Part shown: in pieces, positions 37,201-49,600 of the stretch
Layout of the letters: each line of letters opens with the position of its first letter
How positions within the stretch are numbered: the first letter of the stretch is position 1
NCBI GenBank assembly: GCA_020055645.1
Contig: CM034547.1
Span: 62,717,884 to 62,781,883, forward strand
DNA length: 64,000 bases
Direction of reading: 5' to 3'
Source: Tomocerus qinae
Taxonomy: Eukaryota; Arthropoda; Collembola; Entomobryomorpha; Tomoceridae
Made by a program: the position numbers and the translations under genes
The notes under the pieces: generated by a model
What the model was told of the DNA's origin: nothing
Databases searched by the model: none
The model's input: only the letters and a program-made list of their open reading frames with translations

Positions 37201-38636
37201 GACATTCTTCTAAGCCAACTGCACAACTATTTGAAACAAGAAAATAACTCTCCTTTTCCCTGCTGGAATTACACAACTGCTGGAATTGAAACTCTTTGCG
37301 TTAAAATTGGTTTTTATTGGTTACCTAGAAAGATGACATTTATATTAGTTAAGTGACCACTCAAACTGATAGATAAAATTGAACTTATCGAAGAACTGAA
37401 GTTAATCCTCGTTTGGAAAAAAGTGTTTGCATGTGTACGCAATTAATGAGAGGAGGATAAACAGTAAGTGCCTCTCAGAACGACTTATTGTAACAACTTT
37501 TTTCATCTATCCAGTGACTAATAGTTAAATTCGAACTTTGTTGATGTCTACAGTAAGTCTCACAAAAGTCAATTATAATTGAAAAATGTTCAACTACTGC
37601 TGTAATCAACTGTCAAAACTGTTTGTATAAGTATTCATTGTAAAAAGTTTTTCTTACTGTTGCGAAAGTAAGAATAGTGGGCAAATTCTTGTGAGATGAA
37701 GATGAAACTGAAATTGTTCTGGGTTTTCGCAAAATTTTTAAATTTTAATACTACTACTGCAGAAATGTCTAGGATGAATTGGTGTCCTAGTGTTGCGTAT
37801 TATAAATATTACCCTGGACCAGAATTTGGCTAAGTTGCCACCAAAATGATAACATGACAGCATCAGCCCAGCACTGTGTCAAGTGCTTAAATGGGACTGC
37901 GTTGAATGCATATATGCGTCGGATATTTTGAGCAGAGTATCTTCATCATCGACAATGGGCAATGAGGGGATGCGCAACAGGATATTTGATCAGCTATTAT
38001 CAGTTCGCTGATTTTCCACGCTGGAAACAAAGATGCATTTTATCAATTTCGAATATGCACACTCTATTCGCATGAAATTCCTCATTGCTGTAATTAACCT
38101 CTTTCTTCAAAGGATTTGGGTGTATCTTTTTGGACCCTAAAAAGTCAACGAAAAATTGTTTGTCTAAACAATAAAAATGAAAACGAAATCGAATGCAGCT
38201 AATTAAAGCAGTCGATATTAATTAGCGGGTTAATAATACTAACTTTCTAATAAGTTGTTCCTCTGAAGTACAGCAACTGAATTTGCACTTACCTAATCCT
38301 TTCGGATGGGACAATTTCGTAGATATTGATTTTCGATCATGCAATTCGAAAGTGTGCAAAGTGTTAAAAAGAAAACTTATTGTAGTTTCCATAAAAAAAC
38401 ATTCAGATGTGAATCCTACTTCTTACTCCTTCCTTCTCATACTATATATTATAGTAGAAAAACAAGAATGTGCGTAAGGGAGAATAAACACACGTTTTTT
38501 AAGTGCTTGTTCCCGATTTTAAATATTCATTATTTTCTAACTAAAATGTGTTGTATCATGTGTTGTTTTTGTAGTTCTGTCGTCATTCCTTGTAAAGCGT
38601 AACTGTTTGGTACAGGTTCTGGATTCCTAAGCGAAT
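34225..38636. other. Gene-poor spacer before the SR protein gene
   Basis: No confident exon in 4.4 kb. A frame at 37003-37356 lacks an ATG start and a known domain. The first non-coding exon of the SR gene probably lies near the right end, because an acceptor-like TTTGGTACAG occurs at 38607-38616 just before the start codon. One CG-rich repeat is listed separately. Confidence 0.4.
34745..34990. repeat. Dispersed repeat remnant with CGCG-rich motifs
   Basis: Two copies of a TCGCGCG(T/G)AGCGCGAAA motif stand about 80 bp apart in otherwise AT-rich sequence, followed by a G-run and GGCTTCAGCCCGTAAAGCCC. The composition is unlike the surroundings, which suggests a transposon fragment. The family was not recognised. 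Confidence 0.45.
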
Positions 38637-41600
38637 ATGAGAGACAAATTCCGCAAGACTTCTAATCACACGCCGTCAAGTAAGATGGATCCAAGAAATC
38701 CGTCTGACATTGATCGTTCCCGTGGGCGTGATAAGGACAGAAATGCTAGGCAACTTAGCAGGAGGTCTCACAGTCGTAGTCCAAAGCGATCAAGACTCGC
38801 AGCTCCTTTGCCTGCTGTAAGAGGAAGGGATGATCAAAGGTATCGATTTGAACAAGATCCACGACCCCGACCGGGGGAAGGAAAGAGTCGGGCGGAATAC
38901 GATTCTGCTCGGAAGGGTAAGTCCGTTGGTAGTACTCAAGGGAGACTTCGAATGGACAATCAAATTCGTGGATATGAGATCGACAGAAACAGAAAATATC
39001 CTGAAGTTTCCGATCGAAACCCAGTAGTTAAAGATGGTTAGTTTAACTATATATATCCAGAATAATTTTATAAACGATTCGTGTGTACTGTAATCATTAT
39101 ATTCTAATTAGGAGGAGATAGAAATTCTGGTTTGAAGAAGGGCCCAGGAAATTTTGAACTTGACCGAGTTATGAAACGTGCTCGTGAAGAACGAAGTAGC
39201 TTTTGGAATAAAAAAGTCATAGAAGCTGAAGAAAAAGACCCTCATCGGTTAAATAAATAAATATATTATAATAAAATAACGTTTTTGATATGTAGAATCG
39301 TATAATATGCAAAAAACAAATTATTACAAAAAATTGTAATAATTATTATTGATTTTGTTTTATATTTTGTAGTTGGGGACACAGTGGGTTTAAAGAATTG
39401 TACCGCAGAGATATGAGACGATCTCGATCAATGTCGCCTTTTAAAAGTTCGATGTCAAAACGTCGAGCACCTTTAGAGCATCAACAAAAAAGAAGCCGAA
39501 GCAGGTCTAGGTCGCCGATAATGAAAGGAGCCGGAGCGGGCAACAATAGACCTAGGTTTACTATCATTCTGTTTACAGTTTTGTTCATGAAAATAGTTTG
39601 ACGAAATTCTTCGGGGCTCGGCAAAAACATAATGATATATTATCTATTTATGCTTTTTTTAAAAATTTAGGTCGACAAGAGACGTATCGCCCTTAATGAG
39701 CAGGCGGAACCAACCTCAAGCGACTAAAGTAAAGTCATTGACACGGAACAGAAGTCCTCTGATCTCCAATTCGCCCATGTCTTTGTTACATTCTAGAGAC
39801 AGGAAAAAAGATAACGGATTCACTACTAAACCTCGACTTGGCAACGATAAGCTTGGAGCGGTAGTAAAACCAATTGTCGGTAATAAGCCCCGAACATCAG
39901 TCCAAACGCTGAAGCCCAAACCTGGAGTAAAGCGAGGGTTAGATACCGGAAGGAAAGTAAACACCAGAAACTCTCGTTCCAGGTCCTCCTCTGTATCTAT
40001 TTCCTCGGATTCCTTAGGCTCATCTCCTTATCTTCCACCATCAAATAGAAGTTCTAGTAGTAAACATGAATTATCAGTAAGTTTTATTAATATTACAGCA
40101 TTTTATTGTTAGTTAAAAAATTCTAAATACTGTGGTTTCCTTTCAGTTTCAAGGGAAAGGATCTAGAAAGAAAAGTAATTCTCGATCTATATCTGGGTCG
40201 TCGTCCTCCTCCACTTCATCTGATGACGATGTGTTACAGCTTCATCCAAAGTCCAAGGGCCGAAGTCGTTCTTTGTCGTACTCGGATTCTTCGTCGTCTG
40301 TTAGTGATAGCTCAGCGTCTATAAAACTTTCTACACGAAATAAAACGACCACTCGCACTTCCTCGTCGTCATCAAGCAGAAGCAGCAGTAGTGATTATGA
40401 TGAAAAAAGGCGAAAACTGCAGGAGAAAAGCAAGAAAGTAAGCATTGGAAGTAAAAAGGTGTCGGCAGCTGCGGCAGTGAGAAAATCAAAACATGATGCT
40501 ATGAAACGGAAGGGAAATAAAAAGGTGGGGCCATCAGATATTGATTCTAATTCGTCATCTTCTGAAATCGAAGAAGTAGCAATAGTTCCTAAACCTGCTG
40601 CCGCGAAGCCTAACCCTAAATCTCCGGCTGTAAAAGCTACACCTGCAGCGCCTGCTAAAACTGATGCCAACAGCAGTACAAAAGGAACAGCTCCGCAAAA
40701 GATTGCTACTAATAAAGAGAAACCCAGTGTTATAAATAAATCCGGTACTTTGTTTATTTACCTGTTATTCTGTTATCACTCACTTTATTATAAGACAACA
40801 TAAATTGGACAGATATCATAATAAAAGTAATTTCTCTGATGGCAGGGGCTGTGTCGCAATCCGGTGAATCAGATTCGGATTCAGATTCTTCATCGGACTC
40901 GGTGGATTCTGAACCAAAAATGACTTTATCTGAACGGTTTGCTAAGTTAACTCAAATGAGTACGGACAAAAGAGAATATGCTAAACCTGTTTTGTCTGTG
41001 AATGAAATCGATACGAAATTAAAGGTTGTTAAGGATCTCAGGAATGCAGATACAAAGGTTTATGTTGATGGAGCGTCAGCAGCACAAACAAATTATACTC
41101 CTCGAGGGTAAGAAATTTTAACTGTCCATCTAATAGCCATAATCTTGAAATTCTGTCTTCGTAAGGATAATTGTACATATTTGGCTGAGATCACTAAAAA
41201 TAATTTATAATTTTCATAGTCGAGTGAGACCAAAGAGTCCTGACTATGCAGAAGGAGAAAAACGATACACTTCAGACGAACGACGAAGGCATTTTGAAAA
41301 AATGTCCAAAGATGAACCTACAGACAGGCCTGCCGATTGGTCTGACACTCGCGTACGCTATTATTACTATCGGTGAGAATACAAACATTTTATAAAATTA
41401 TAAAATTTGATTTTTAGAAACTCATTAAATAAGCAATACTTTTTGTAGTGATCGAGGATATTTTAACGACCGACCATTATCTTTGGAAGAATATATCAAG
41501 TGGGAGGATTGGTGGTATAAGTATCGAGACTGGCTTCAAAATGAGGGGTTACTGAATAGAATGAATCAGCATCAAGGACACTTCAATGGTAATAATCACG

Positions 41601-41884
41601 CTGGAAATAGTGGGAGCAATTGGAATCATGGACAAATGGATAATCCCTCCCGTCCAAGGGCTTACAACACGATGAGTTCTAGACGTGTTGAGCGTATGCC
41701 CGCTCCATTACTTTCAAATAGACCTAATTTCGGAAGACCTGAAGGCAGTGCATATTTGCAAAATCAAATACCAATAGGAAGACGTATTGGAAGAACGCCT
41801 GCTGGATCTTTAGTAGTTAATATACGTCAGAGCAACAATTTTGCACAGCGGGATAAAAGAGTCGCCCTGAACAGACCAAGATAA
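38637..41884 (+). CDS. Serine/arginine-rich nuclear protein, 857 aa, family uncertain
   Basis: Exons: 38637-39036, 39112-39247, 39373-39555, 39671-40076, 40147-40744, 40846-41107, 41220-41372, 41449-41884; total 2574 bp, in frame. Residues 1-240 are basic with RS dipeptides (RRSHSRSPKRSR, RSRSRSRSPI) and contain a conserved-looking block, SSFWNKKVIEAEEKDPHRWG. Residues 310-470 are Ser-rich and acidic; residues 470-575 are Lys/Ala/Pro-rich. A TLSERFAKLTQ motif near residue 595 recalls the TLNERF motif of BCLAF1/THRAP3. Residues 670-740 form an aromatic, charged module (DWSDTRVRYYYYRDRGYF, EYIKWEDWWYKYRDWL). The C-terminus is Asn/Gly/Arg-rich. Most likely a splicing or mRNP factor by composition; no RRM or zinc finger was seen. 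The precise family is not recognised. Confidence 0.85.
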
Positions 41885-43690
41885 TTGATTTAATTTTAAT
41901 TATCGTTAATATGATACAATATTAAATAATGTACCATAAGTACGAATGATGTTCATTAATGTATCACGTCAAACGCACAAACTATGCGTAAAAATATTGT
42001 ATTGTTAACAGGCTCAAGTTATAAGCGATAATATTGTTTCAACCATCGTGGACACAACTCATCAAAAGTAAAACTACATTGAAAGTTATAACCAACGTTT
42101 CGTTCTTATTTTCGATAAAGTATTAAAGTTTGTACAATATGTTTACTGTTTACCAACAGTTTTACTAAGAATCATTTTTCGGTGTGCTTCGTAGTGAAGT
42201 GATTGTAGTGGGTTAGAAAGTTATCCCTTGTGGAAGTTTGGAAAATGGAATTTCATTTGTTTGAATTGTCGATCCAAATTGTATGATTTGTATATAAAAC
42301 CAAAATCTATACTCAAACCCAAGGAATATAGAATAAAATATACTATGAAAATACTCAATGCTATGACCCAAGACATGCGAAACGAATGACTGCATGGCAT
42401 GTACCCAATTACCCAAAAGCTTAACAAAGACCAAATAACTATCTTGGTCATTGATAGAGCCCTATAGCTTGGGTCATTGATTTGAGAGCAACGTAATATG
42501 TTTCGGGTGTGAATCCAAACCTGAAAAAGGAAAAAGTGAATTTTCATTTCCAAATCATCTTTAAAAGTAACCTTGATTAGATATATTTCAATGTTTACTT
42601 ATAAAATAAACTTCAGTCCTTTTACATTGTGCATTAGAGAGCAATGGACAATGGAGACGGAGAGCTTGTTAACAGACACCTATGTTGTTACACCTGGCCA
42701 AACCATAAAATATGTACTGACAAAACCTACATAGGATACGGCTATAAGAATTAGATTTGCCACTGTTTTACCTATTCGATGTTCTAATTTACTGTGTGCG
42801 CTCCCAAAATCCCTGAAGGATCGTTCTCTGTACGCATACATTTGATCGAATCGTAACTTTTTGTCAAAACATGTAGATTGTTATCCTGTCTGAAGTTCTG
42901 ATGTTATTGTGAAGTGCTGTACTTATATGAACGACAAGGTAGTGTTCAAACGCTAAAACATTGTGTGATTTAATTACTTTTAATATCGGTAGAAAAGGCT
43001 ATTAAATATTAGTATACTTGTTAAGTTATATATTGACTTTAGTTATAATTTGTAATAAGTAAGAAGACCTTAAATTTCGGAGATGTTTTTTTCAAATCGT
43101 CTATGTAATTATTGGTATAATAATATAATATTCATCAGTGACTCATAACAAATTATAATTAGTTATAATATTGCATACATTTCAAAATCAGAAATGAATA
43201 CTATGTAATTATTATAGTTTACAATTTCACAACTATTGAAAAATTTAAATAAAACTTCTGCACGAAAACTTCGCGTTAGTTTTTACCCCAATTTGTTAGG
43301 TAGCTTGTATTTATTTCAGATATCTGCTATTTTCTTTTCAGACACAAAAGTTAACAAACTAATGAGAAAACGAGACTGCATTTTTAAATTGCACTCAATC
43401 AGGCCCAAATGTACAAAAATAAGGGCTCTCAGGTCAAATTCGTTTAGATGCATTGATAATTTCTTAACATTACCTACGAGAATTAAATAACATAGGAAAG
43501 ATTTTAGTTGAAAGCAAAATAAATTTTAAAAAAATTAGACACATTCACTAACTACTGATGGGATAATATTTTCAGGTTACATTAAGAATGCATCTACAAA
43601 AAATATATAGTCCAACTAATTAAAATTGGTCATAATAAGTACACGCACGCAAGATAGGGGAAAATGTAAAGAATTGGTGTTAATTAATAT
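41885..43690. other. Spacer between SR gene and kanadaptin (tail to tail)
   Basis: The 3' ends of two convergent genes face this 1.8 kb stretch. No exon or repeat was recognised; it is AT-rich throughout. Confidence 0.45.
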
Positions 43691-46600
43691 TTAATAGCCT
43701 AATTTTTCATTGAGAGATGTACGACCATCGCCAGACTGACCTGTCGGGGGCAACCAAGTAGAATAATCGGGGTCATTACTATCATAAACTTCATTAATCT
43801 TTTCTTTCTTGTATTTTCTATTTCGTCTTTTCTTTGATGGCGGACTATCTGGATTAACATTGTCTTCTTCGACTGGAAGTTCTTTACTACAAATTGGGAT
43901 TTCACTGCCTTCATCATCAAGCCCATCGTCCTTGTCAATGTCCTTAACATCTATTGAATTGGGTGCGCTTAAAGGAGTTTTGGTTGCAGCTGAAGTTGGT
44001 CCATCTGCAACAAGTTGCTTACTCAATGATTTAAATTGAGGTTTTGGACCGTATAACTTATTTGCATGAGGACCACTTGATATTTTCTCTTGTATTTCCA
44101 AAGGCAATTCTTTTATTTCATATTCTGCAAGTTTATTGTTTTCAACTGACGAAGTGGACGCAACATGCTCAGAGTCAGGAGGAGACTTTTCTTTTTCTTT
44201 AACTTCTAGGACAGGATCTTGACTTTTCTTGGTCACGTTTAAGGAAAGGTTTGCAGGTAATACGTTTGGTTTCGCCAAAACCATTAGTTTCAAAATTCTA
44301 CTCTGTTCGGTCGTGTATTCTTTAAGTTGTGACTTTAATCTTTTAACATCGGAAACGCCAGCTTTTAAATCCATCATATAGGCGTCCAAAGGGTCCAAGC
44401 TTTGGGCATCTAACGACATTTTTTCGGCAGATAAAATTTTCCTATTTAGACTATCTATTTGTCTTTGAATCTCGTCATTTTGAGTACTCTAGATTGCATA
44501 ATCAATCACAAAATATAATTAACCGCTTACGAAAAGGTTAAAAGCAAATAACGATTAAAAATTACAAATAAATGTACCATACCAGGGAATCATAATTTTC
44601 CGTTTTCTCTTTAACTTTGCCAGTTAATTTCATCCGCTTTTCACGCTTTTTCTCAGCACTACCAGTTCGGTCTAAAAATGTGTCTTCGTCGCTGGAATAA
44701 AAGTCTTCATCTTCAATATTTTTTACTTTTCTTTTGCTTCTGTTTTCTACAGTAAAAGAAGATAATGAAGTTAAATAATTGAAATAGACAATTAACATAC
44801 TTAAAATAATTTCTATAATATTATGTTTACCACGATGAGACTGACGCAATAAACCATATTTATCCAGAATTTGACATGCTTGTAATGCGCATTGAGCAAC
44901 AGCATCCTTTTTCTTTCCCTTTACATCCACTTCGGCAAATATAGGACGATTATTGGGTCCGTCAATTGGCAAACTAGAAAATATAAACAATTTACAAATA
45001 TAAATGGCACATTTGCTTGGATTTGTAAGTTATATAAGCTGAAAGGTTATAGAGGTTGTTCTCCTCCAAGTGGCGACGGACGTACGGACGTACGGACAGA
45101 CTGTGCGGTTCTATAAGCTCGCTTCCACAGGCGAGCTAAAACCTACGGCAAGCCGTAACAAAAGCTCGCCTGAGTGAAGGGGACAGTGTCCACATTTTTG
45201 GTAGAATAATATAAATAGGTTAACTTTGACATATGGTCAACAGAAATTCAATGGTTAATATTGATTGTCAAAATCAACAGAAATCAAATTTGGTTAATAT
45301 TGATCATCAAAATCAACAGATATTAAATTTGATTAATATAGAGAATCAAAATCAATAGAAAATCAAATTTGGTTAATATTCATTATCAAAATCAAAAGAA
45401 ATTAAATTTGGTTAATATGACTATCAAAATCAGCAGAAATTAAATTTGATTAATATAGAGAATCAAAATCAATAGAAAATCAAATTTGACTAATATAGAG
45501 AATCAAAGTCAATAGAAAATCAAATTTGATTAATATTCAGTATCAAAATCCACAGAAAATCAAAATTGATTAATATTCAGTATCTAAATAAATAGAAATT
45601 CATAATTGATTGATATTCAGAATAAAAATCAACAGAAAATCATAAATTGATTAATATTCAGTATAAACCTACAGCAAGCCGTAACAGAAGCTCGCCTGAG
45701 AAAAGGGGACCGTGCCCACATCTTTGATAGAATAATAGAAATTGGTTCATTTTGATTTTGATATTTATTGATAACATTGAGTATCAAAATAGATGAATGT
45801 TGACCATCCAAAAAAATGGAAAATCAAAGTAGATAAACGTTGATTATGAAAATCGACAGAAAATAAAAAAATTATGTTGACTATCAAAATCAACAGAAAT
45901 CAAAATTGATTAATGTTGATTATGCGCGGACGGACAGACTGTGCGATTCTATATAGCTCGTCAGGTTATGTTCGTCCATAGTGGTCCATAGGCACTGTTT
46001 TTGCCAAGTTTGGTCAATATCCGTCATTGCTTTCGAAAGTTATCGTGGCGACGGACGTACGGACAGACTGTGCGGTTCTATAAGCTCGCTTCCACAGGCG
46101 AGCTAAAACCTACAGCAAGCCGTAACAGAAGCTCGCCTGAGTAAATGGGACCGTGTCCACATCTTTGGTATAATAATAATGGAAAAGATACATTAACAAG
46201 CTAATGTTGTTGGCTATCAAAATCAACAGAAAAACAAAATAGATTAATGTTGGCTATCAAAATCAATAGACAATCAAAATAGATTAATGTTGGCTATCAA
46301 AATCAACAGAAAATCAAAATAGATTAATGTTGGCTATCAAAATCAACAGAAAATCAAAATAGATTAATGTTGGCTATCAAAATTAACAGAAAATCAAAAT
46401 AGATTAATGTTGGTTATCAAAATCAACAGAAAATCAAAATAGATTAATATTGACTACTAAAATCAACAGAAAATCAAAATAGATTAATATTGACTATTAA
46501 AATCAACAAAAAATCAAAATAGATTAATATTGACTATTAAAATCAACAAAAAATCAAAATAGATTATTATCGACTATTAAAATCTATGGAAAATCAAATT

Positions 46601-49600
46601 TGATTATTGTCGACAATGAAAATCAACAGAAAATCAAAATAGATTAATGTTGGCTATCACTATATACATGTCGGTGAAAAAGTTGTTATTTCGGAGGGAG
46701 CTGGAGACTTCATGTCGATGGAACAATTATGTTTTTAGGGAAGGGGCGCGGAGGTGAGACTACTGAATTGGTACGGATTGGCCGAGGTTGTAAAGGAAAC
46801 TGTGGTATGAAATATCGGAAATATCAGGGCACTAAGCTTGGGATTAGTCATTTGAATCTTTAATTTTGCTTTAAGTGAAACAGAGCCCTGTCGTAGGAAG
46901 CTAGTAAAATATATCCTTTAAGCGGTACATTCCGGTTGTAGTTGCTTTACTATGAAATTTAAAGTCCGTTAGAAGCGGTATGAAATGTTTTATACTATAT
47001 GCTAACAATTAATGGGAAACGCAATTGAAATTTTTAATGCCCATTTTCTACTTTGACTATCAAAATGAAGACAAATGAGCGCGCGGTATCTTGGTACCCA
47101 GTGGACCAATGTGGCCTATTTTCAATAGGGGATGTCAGTGGTCCATAGTCCATAGGCATTGTTTTCGCCAAGTTTGGTCAAAATCTATTAATGCGTTCGA
47201 AAGTTATCGTGTTCACTAACGGACGGACTGTGAGGTTCTATAAGCTGCCTTATTCAGGCGAGCTAAAAATCAAAATCGGTTGATATTGACTATAATAATG
47301 AAAAGTAATTCGAAAAATGTAAATTTGACTGTAAATTTGAATATAAATTCAAATAGATTTATTTCCGTCCTACAATAGATATTTTCCGGTTTGATTTACT
47401 ATATTATAAAATCTTGAATTTGGTCGAAGCGGAGTTAAATATTATATACTACAAGTGAACCCAGCTAAGGGGCAAATCTAGCACTCAAGAGAAATTCAGC
47501 ACGCCACCCATCACAGTAATAAAAACAATTTCGAAAACATCCCCATTAGGTTATTATACCAAAAAATTAACTGTAGATCGTAGCATCAAATACAGGGAAC
47601 AATGAAATACTCTATTTCGGAAAATCCTCCCACAAAGTAACCAAAAAGCTCCCTTTAAAAATCAAAAAAATAAGATTCCCCATGGGATTTTGGAAAAACG
47701 TACAAATCCCATCGGGACAACATACGAATAAATATTTTTAAAGAATAAATAGTGGCCCCCAGTACTGTTGTTTAATTCTACAAAAAATGTCCCAACTGCC
47801 ACAAAGGAATCAAGAGGGTAGTAAAAAGTAAACCCAGCTCTACTAAAAATGCAAAATAAGTAAGTCGATATAGTAGAACCAATTTCGATTAGAAGTTTTG
47901 AAATGCTATTTAATACGCTCATTACGATCATTACGAAATGTCCCCTTTCGCTAATTATTTCCATTAGGTCAACACTCACCATTCAACTTTCTTACGTAAA
48001 TTTCTATTACTATTTTAAATGGTATAATAATAATATTAAACTACTCATTTCGGTGGTTTAGAAGAATTGGGCTTACGCATTTTGCTTTTTTGCTTTTAAG
48101 GAGCCCGCACATATTACGTGTGCAGTTGATGGGAGGAGGAGGTACTCAAAAAAAGTCAAGTCAACACTTGGGTTACATATGGGGGAGTGAGTTTTGCGTT
48201 ACGTAATATATGCAGGTTTCCTAGGTTCTCCCTACCACACGTACATTTATTGCTTTATCAACTATCAAGTCTGCGATTATAATATAAAAAAAATCTATCT
48301 AACCATGTGGCCCATTTTCAATAGGCCTTGTCACAGGTTCATAGGCAATGTTTTTGCCAAGTTTAGTTAAAATCCATCAATGTCTTCAAAAGTTATCGTG
48401 AACACGGACTGACTGTGCGATTCTATAAGCTGCCTTGTCCAGGCGAGCTAAAAAAAAGCCGATAACTGATTATATACATTAGCAGATTCTTCTGGAAAAC
48501 CATCAACTCTCGACCCCATCTGATTTTGATGCAACTTTCAAAAATATTACAGTAGTTTATTAGCACCCTCAAACGACGTAGACGAAAGACGTCGTATCCT
48601 ACCGAACTATCTACTATCTATCTACTACATCAACAACAGAATTGTTTTGATGCTGGATAAAAACTTCTCTCTGCAAAATCCAAGCAATGCAATGTTTTCT
48701 TCTTTACTTAACATTACCACATTCACAAACCTCATTACTCATTGTCCCAACTGTTTTTTTACTATAGAGTAAATACATAAGAGACCATGCAGGCTCGGAA
48801 CAAAATGTCACAGCCAAAGTTGTTACTTTCAGATTCTAATCTACTTAGTGATATGAAAAAAACAATTTCAGGATTTTTTTTGAAAACCCGCCGTTTTTAG
48901 GTTATGGCGGTTTTCCGCCTTATGTCGTTCATCTATGATTCATTTCTAAACTACTTGACCGATTTTCATGAAACCGGCGCCATTCTGCTCGCAAACGCTT
49001 TCCTCACATGGCCCCTTTTTTAGTTTTTCAATTTTTTTTCAAAATTTTGAAAAATCTTTCGAAAAATTTCGAAAAAAATTTTTTTTGAACGTTTTTATTA
49101 GAATTATTATTAAATGCGATAAAAACGCTAATTCTGACCAAAAACTCAATAATTAGGGTGTATATATCAAAAAGAAAGCCATTAAAATGAATGAATGAAA
49201 ATCACTATAGAGTTTTTGGTCAGAACTAGCGTTTTTATCGCATTTAATAATAGTTCTAATAAAAACGTTCAAAAAGTTTTTTTTCGAAATTTTTCGAAAT
49301 GTTTTTCAAAATTTTGAAACAAATTTGAAAAACTAAAAAAGGGGCCATGTGAAGAAAGCGTTTGCGAGCAGAATGGCGCCGGTTTCATGAAAATCGGTCA
49401 AGTAGTTTCGAAATGAATCATAGATGAACGACATCAGGCGGAAAACCGCCATAACTTAAAAACGGCGGGTTTTCAAAAAAAATCCTGAAATTGTTTTTTT
49501 CATATCACTAAGTATATTAGAATCTGAAAGTAACAACTTTGGCTGTGACATTTTGTTCCGAGCCTGCATGGTCTCTTATGTATTTACTCTAAAATAAAAT

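Noticed and set aside
37003-37356. 117-codon frame
   Set aside because: It begins with GTG, has no known motif, and is flanked by no usable splice sites I could support.
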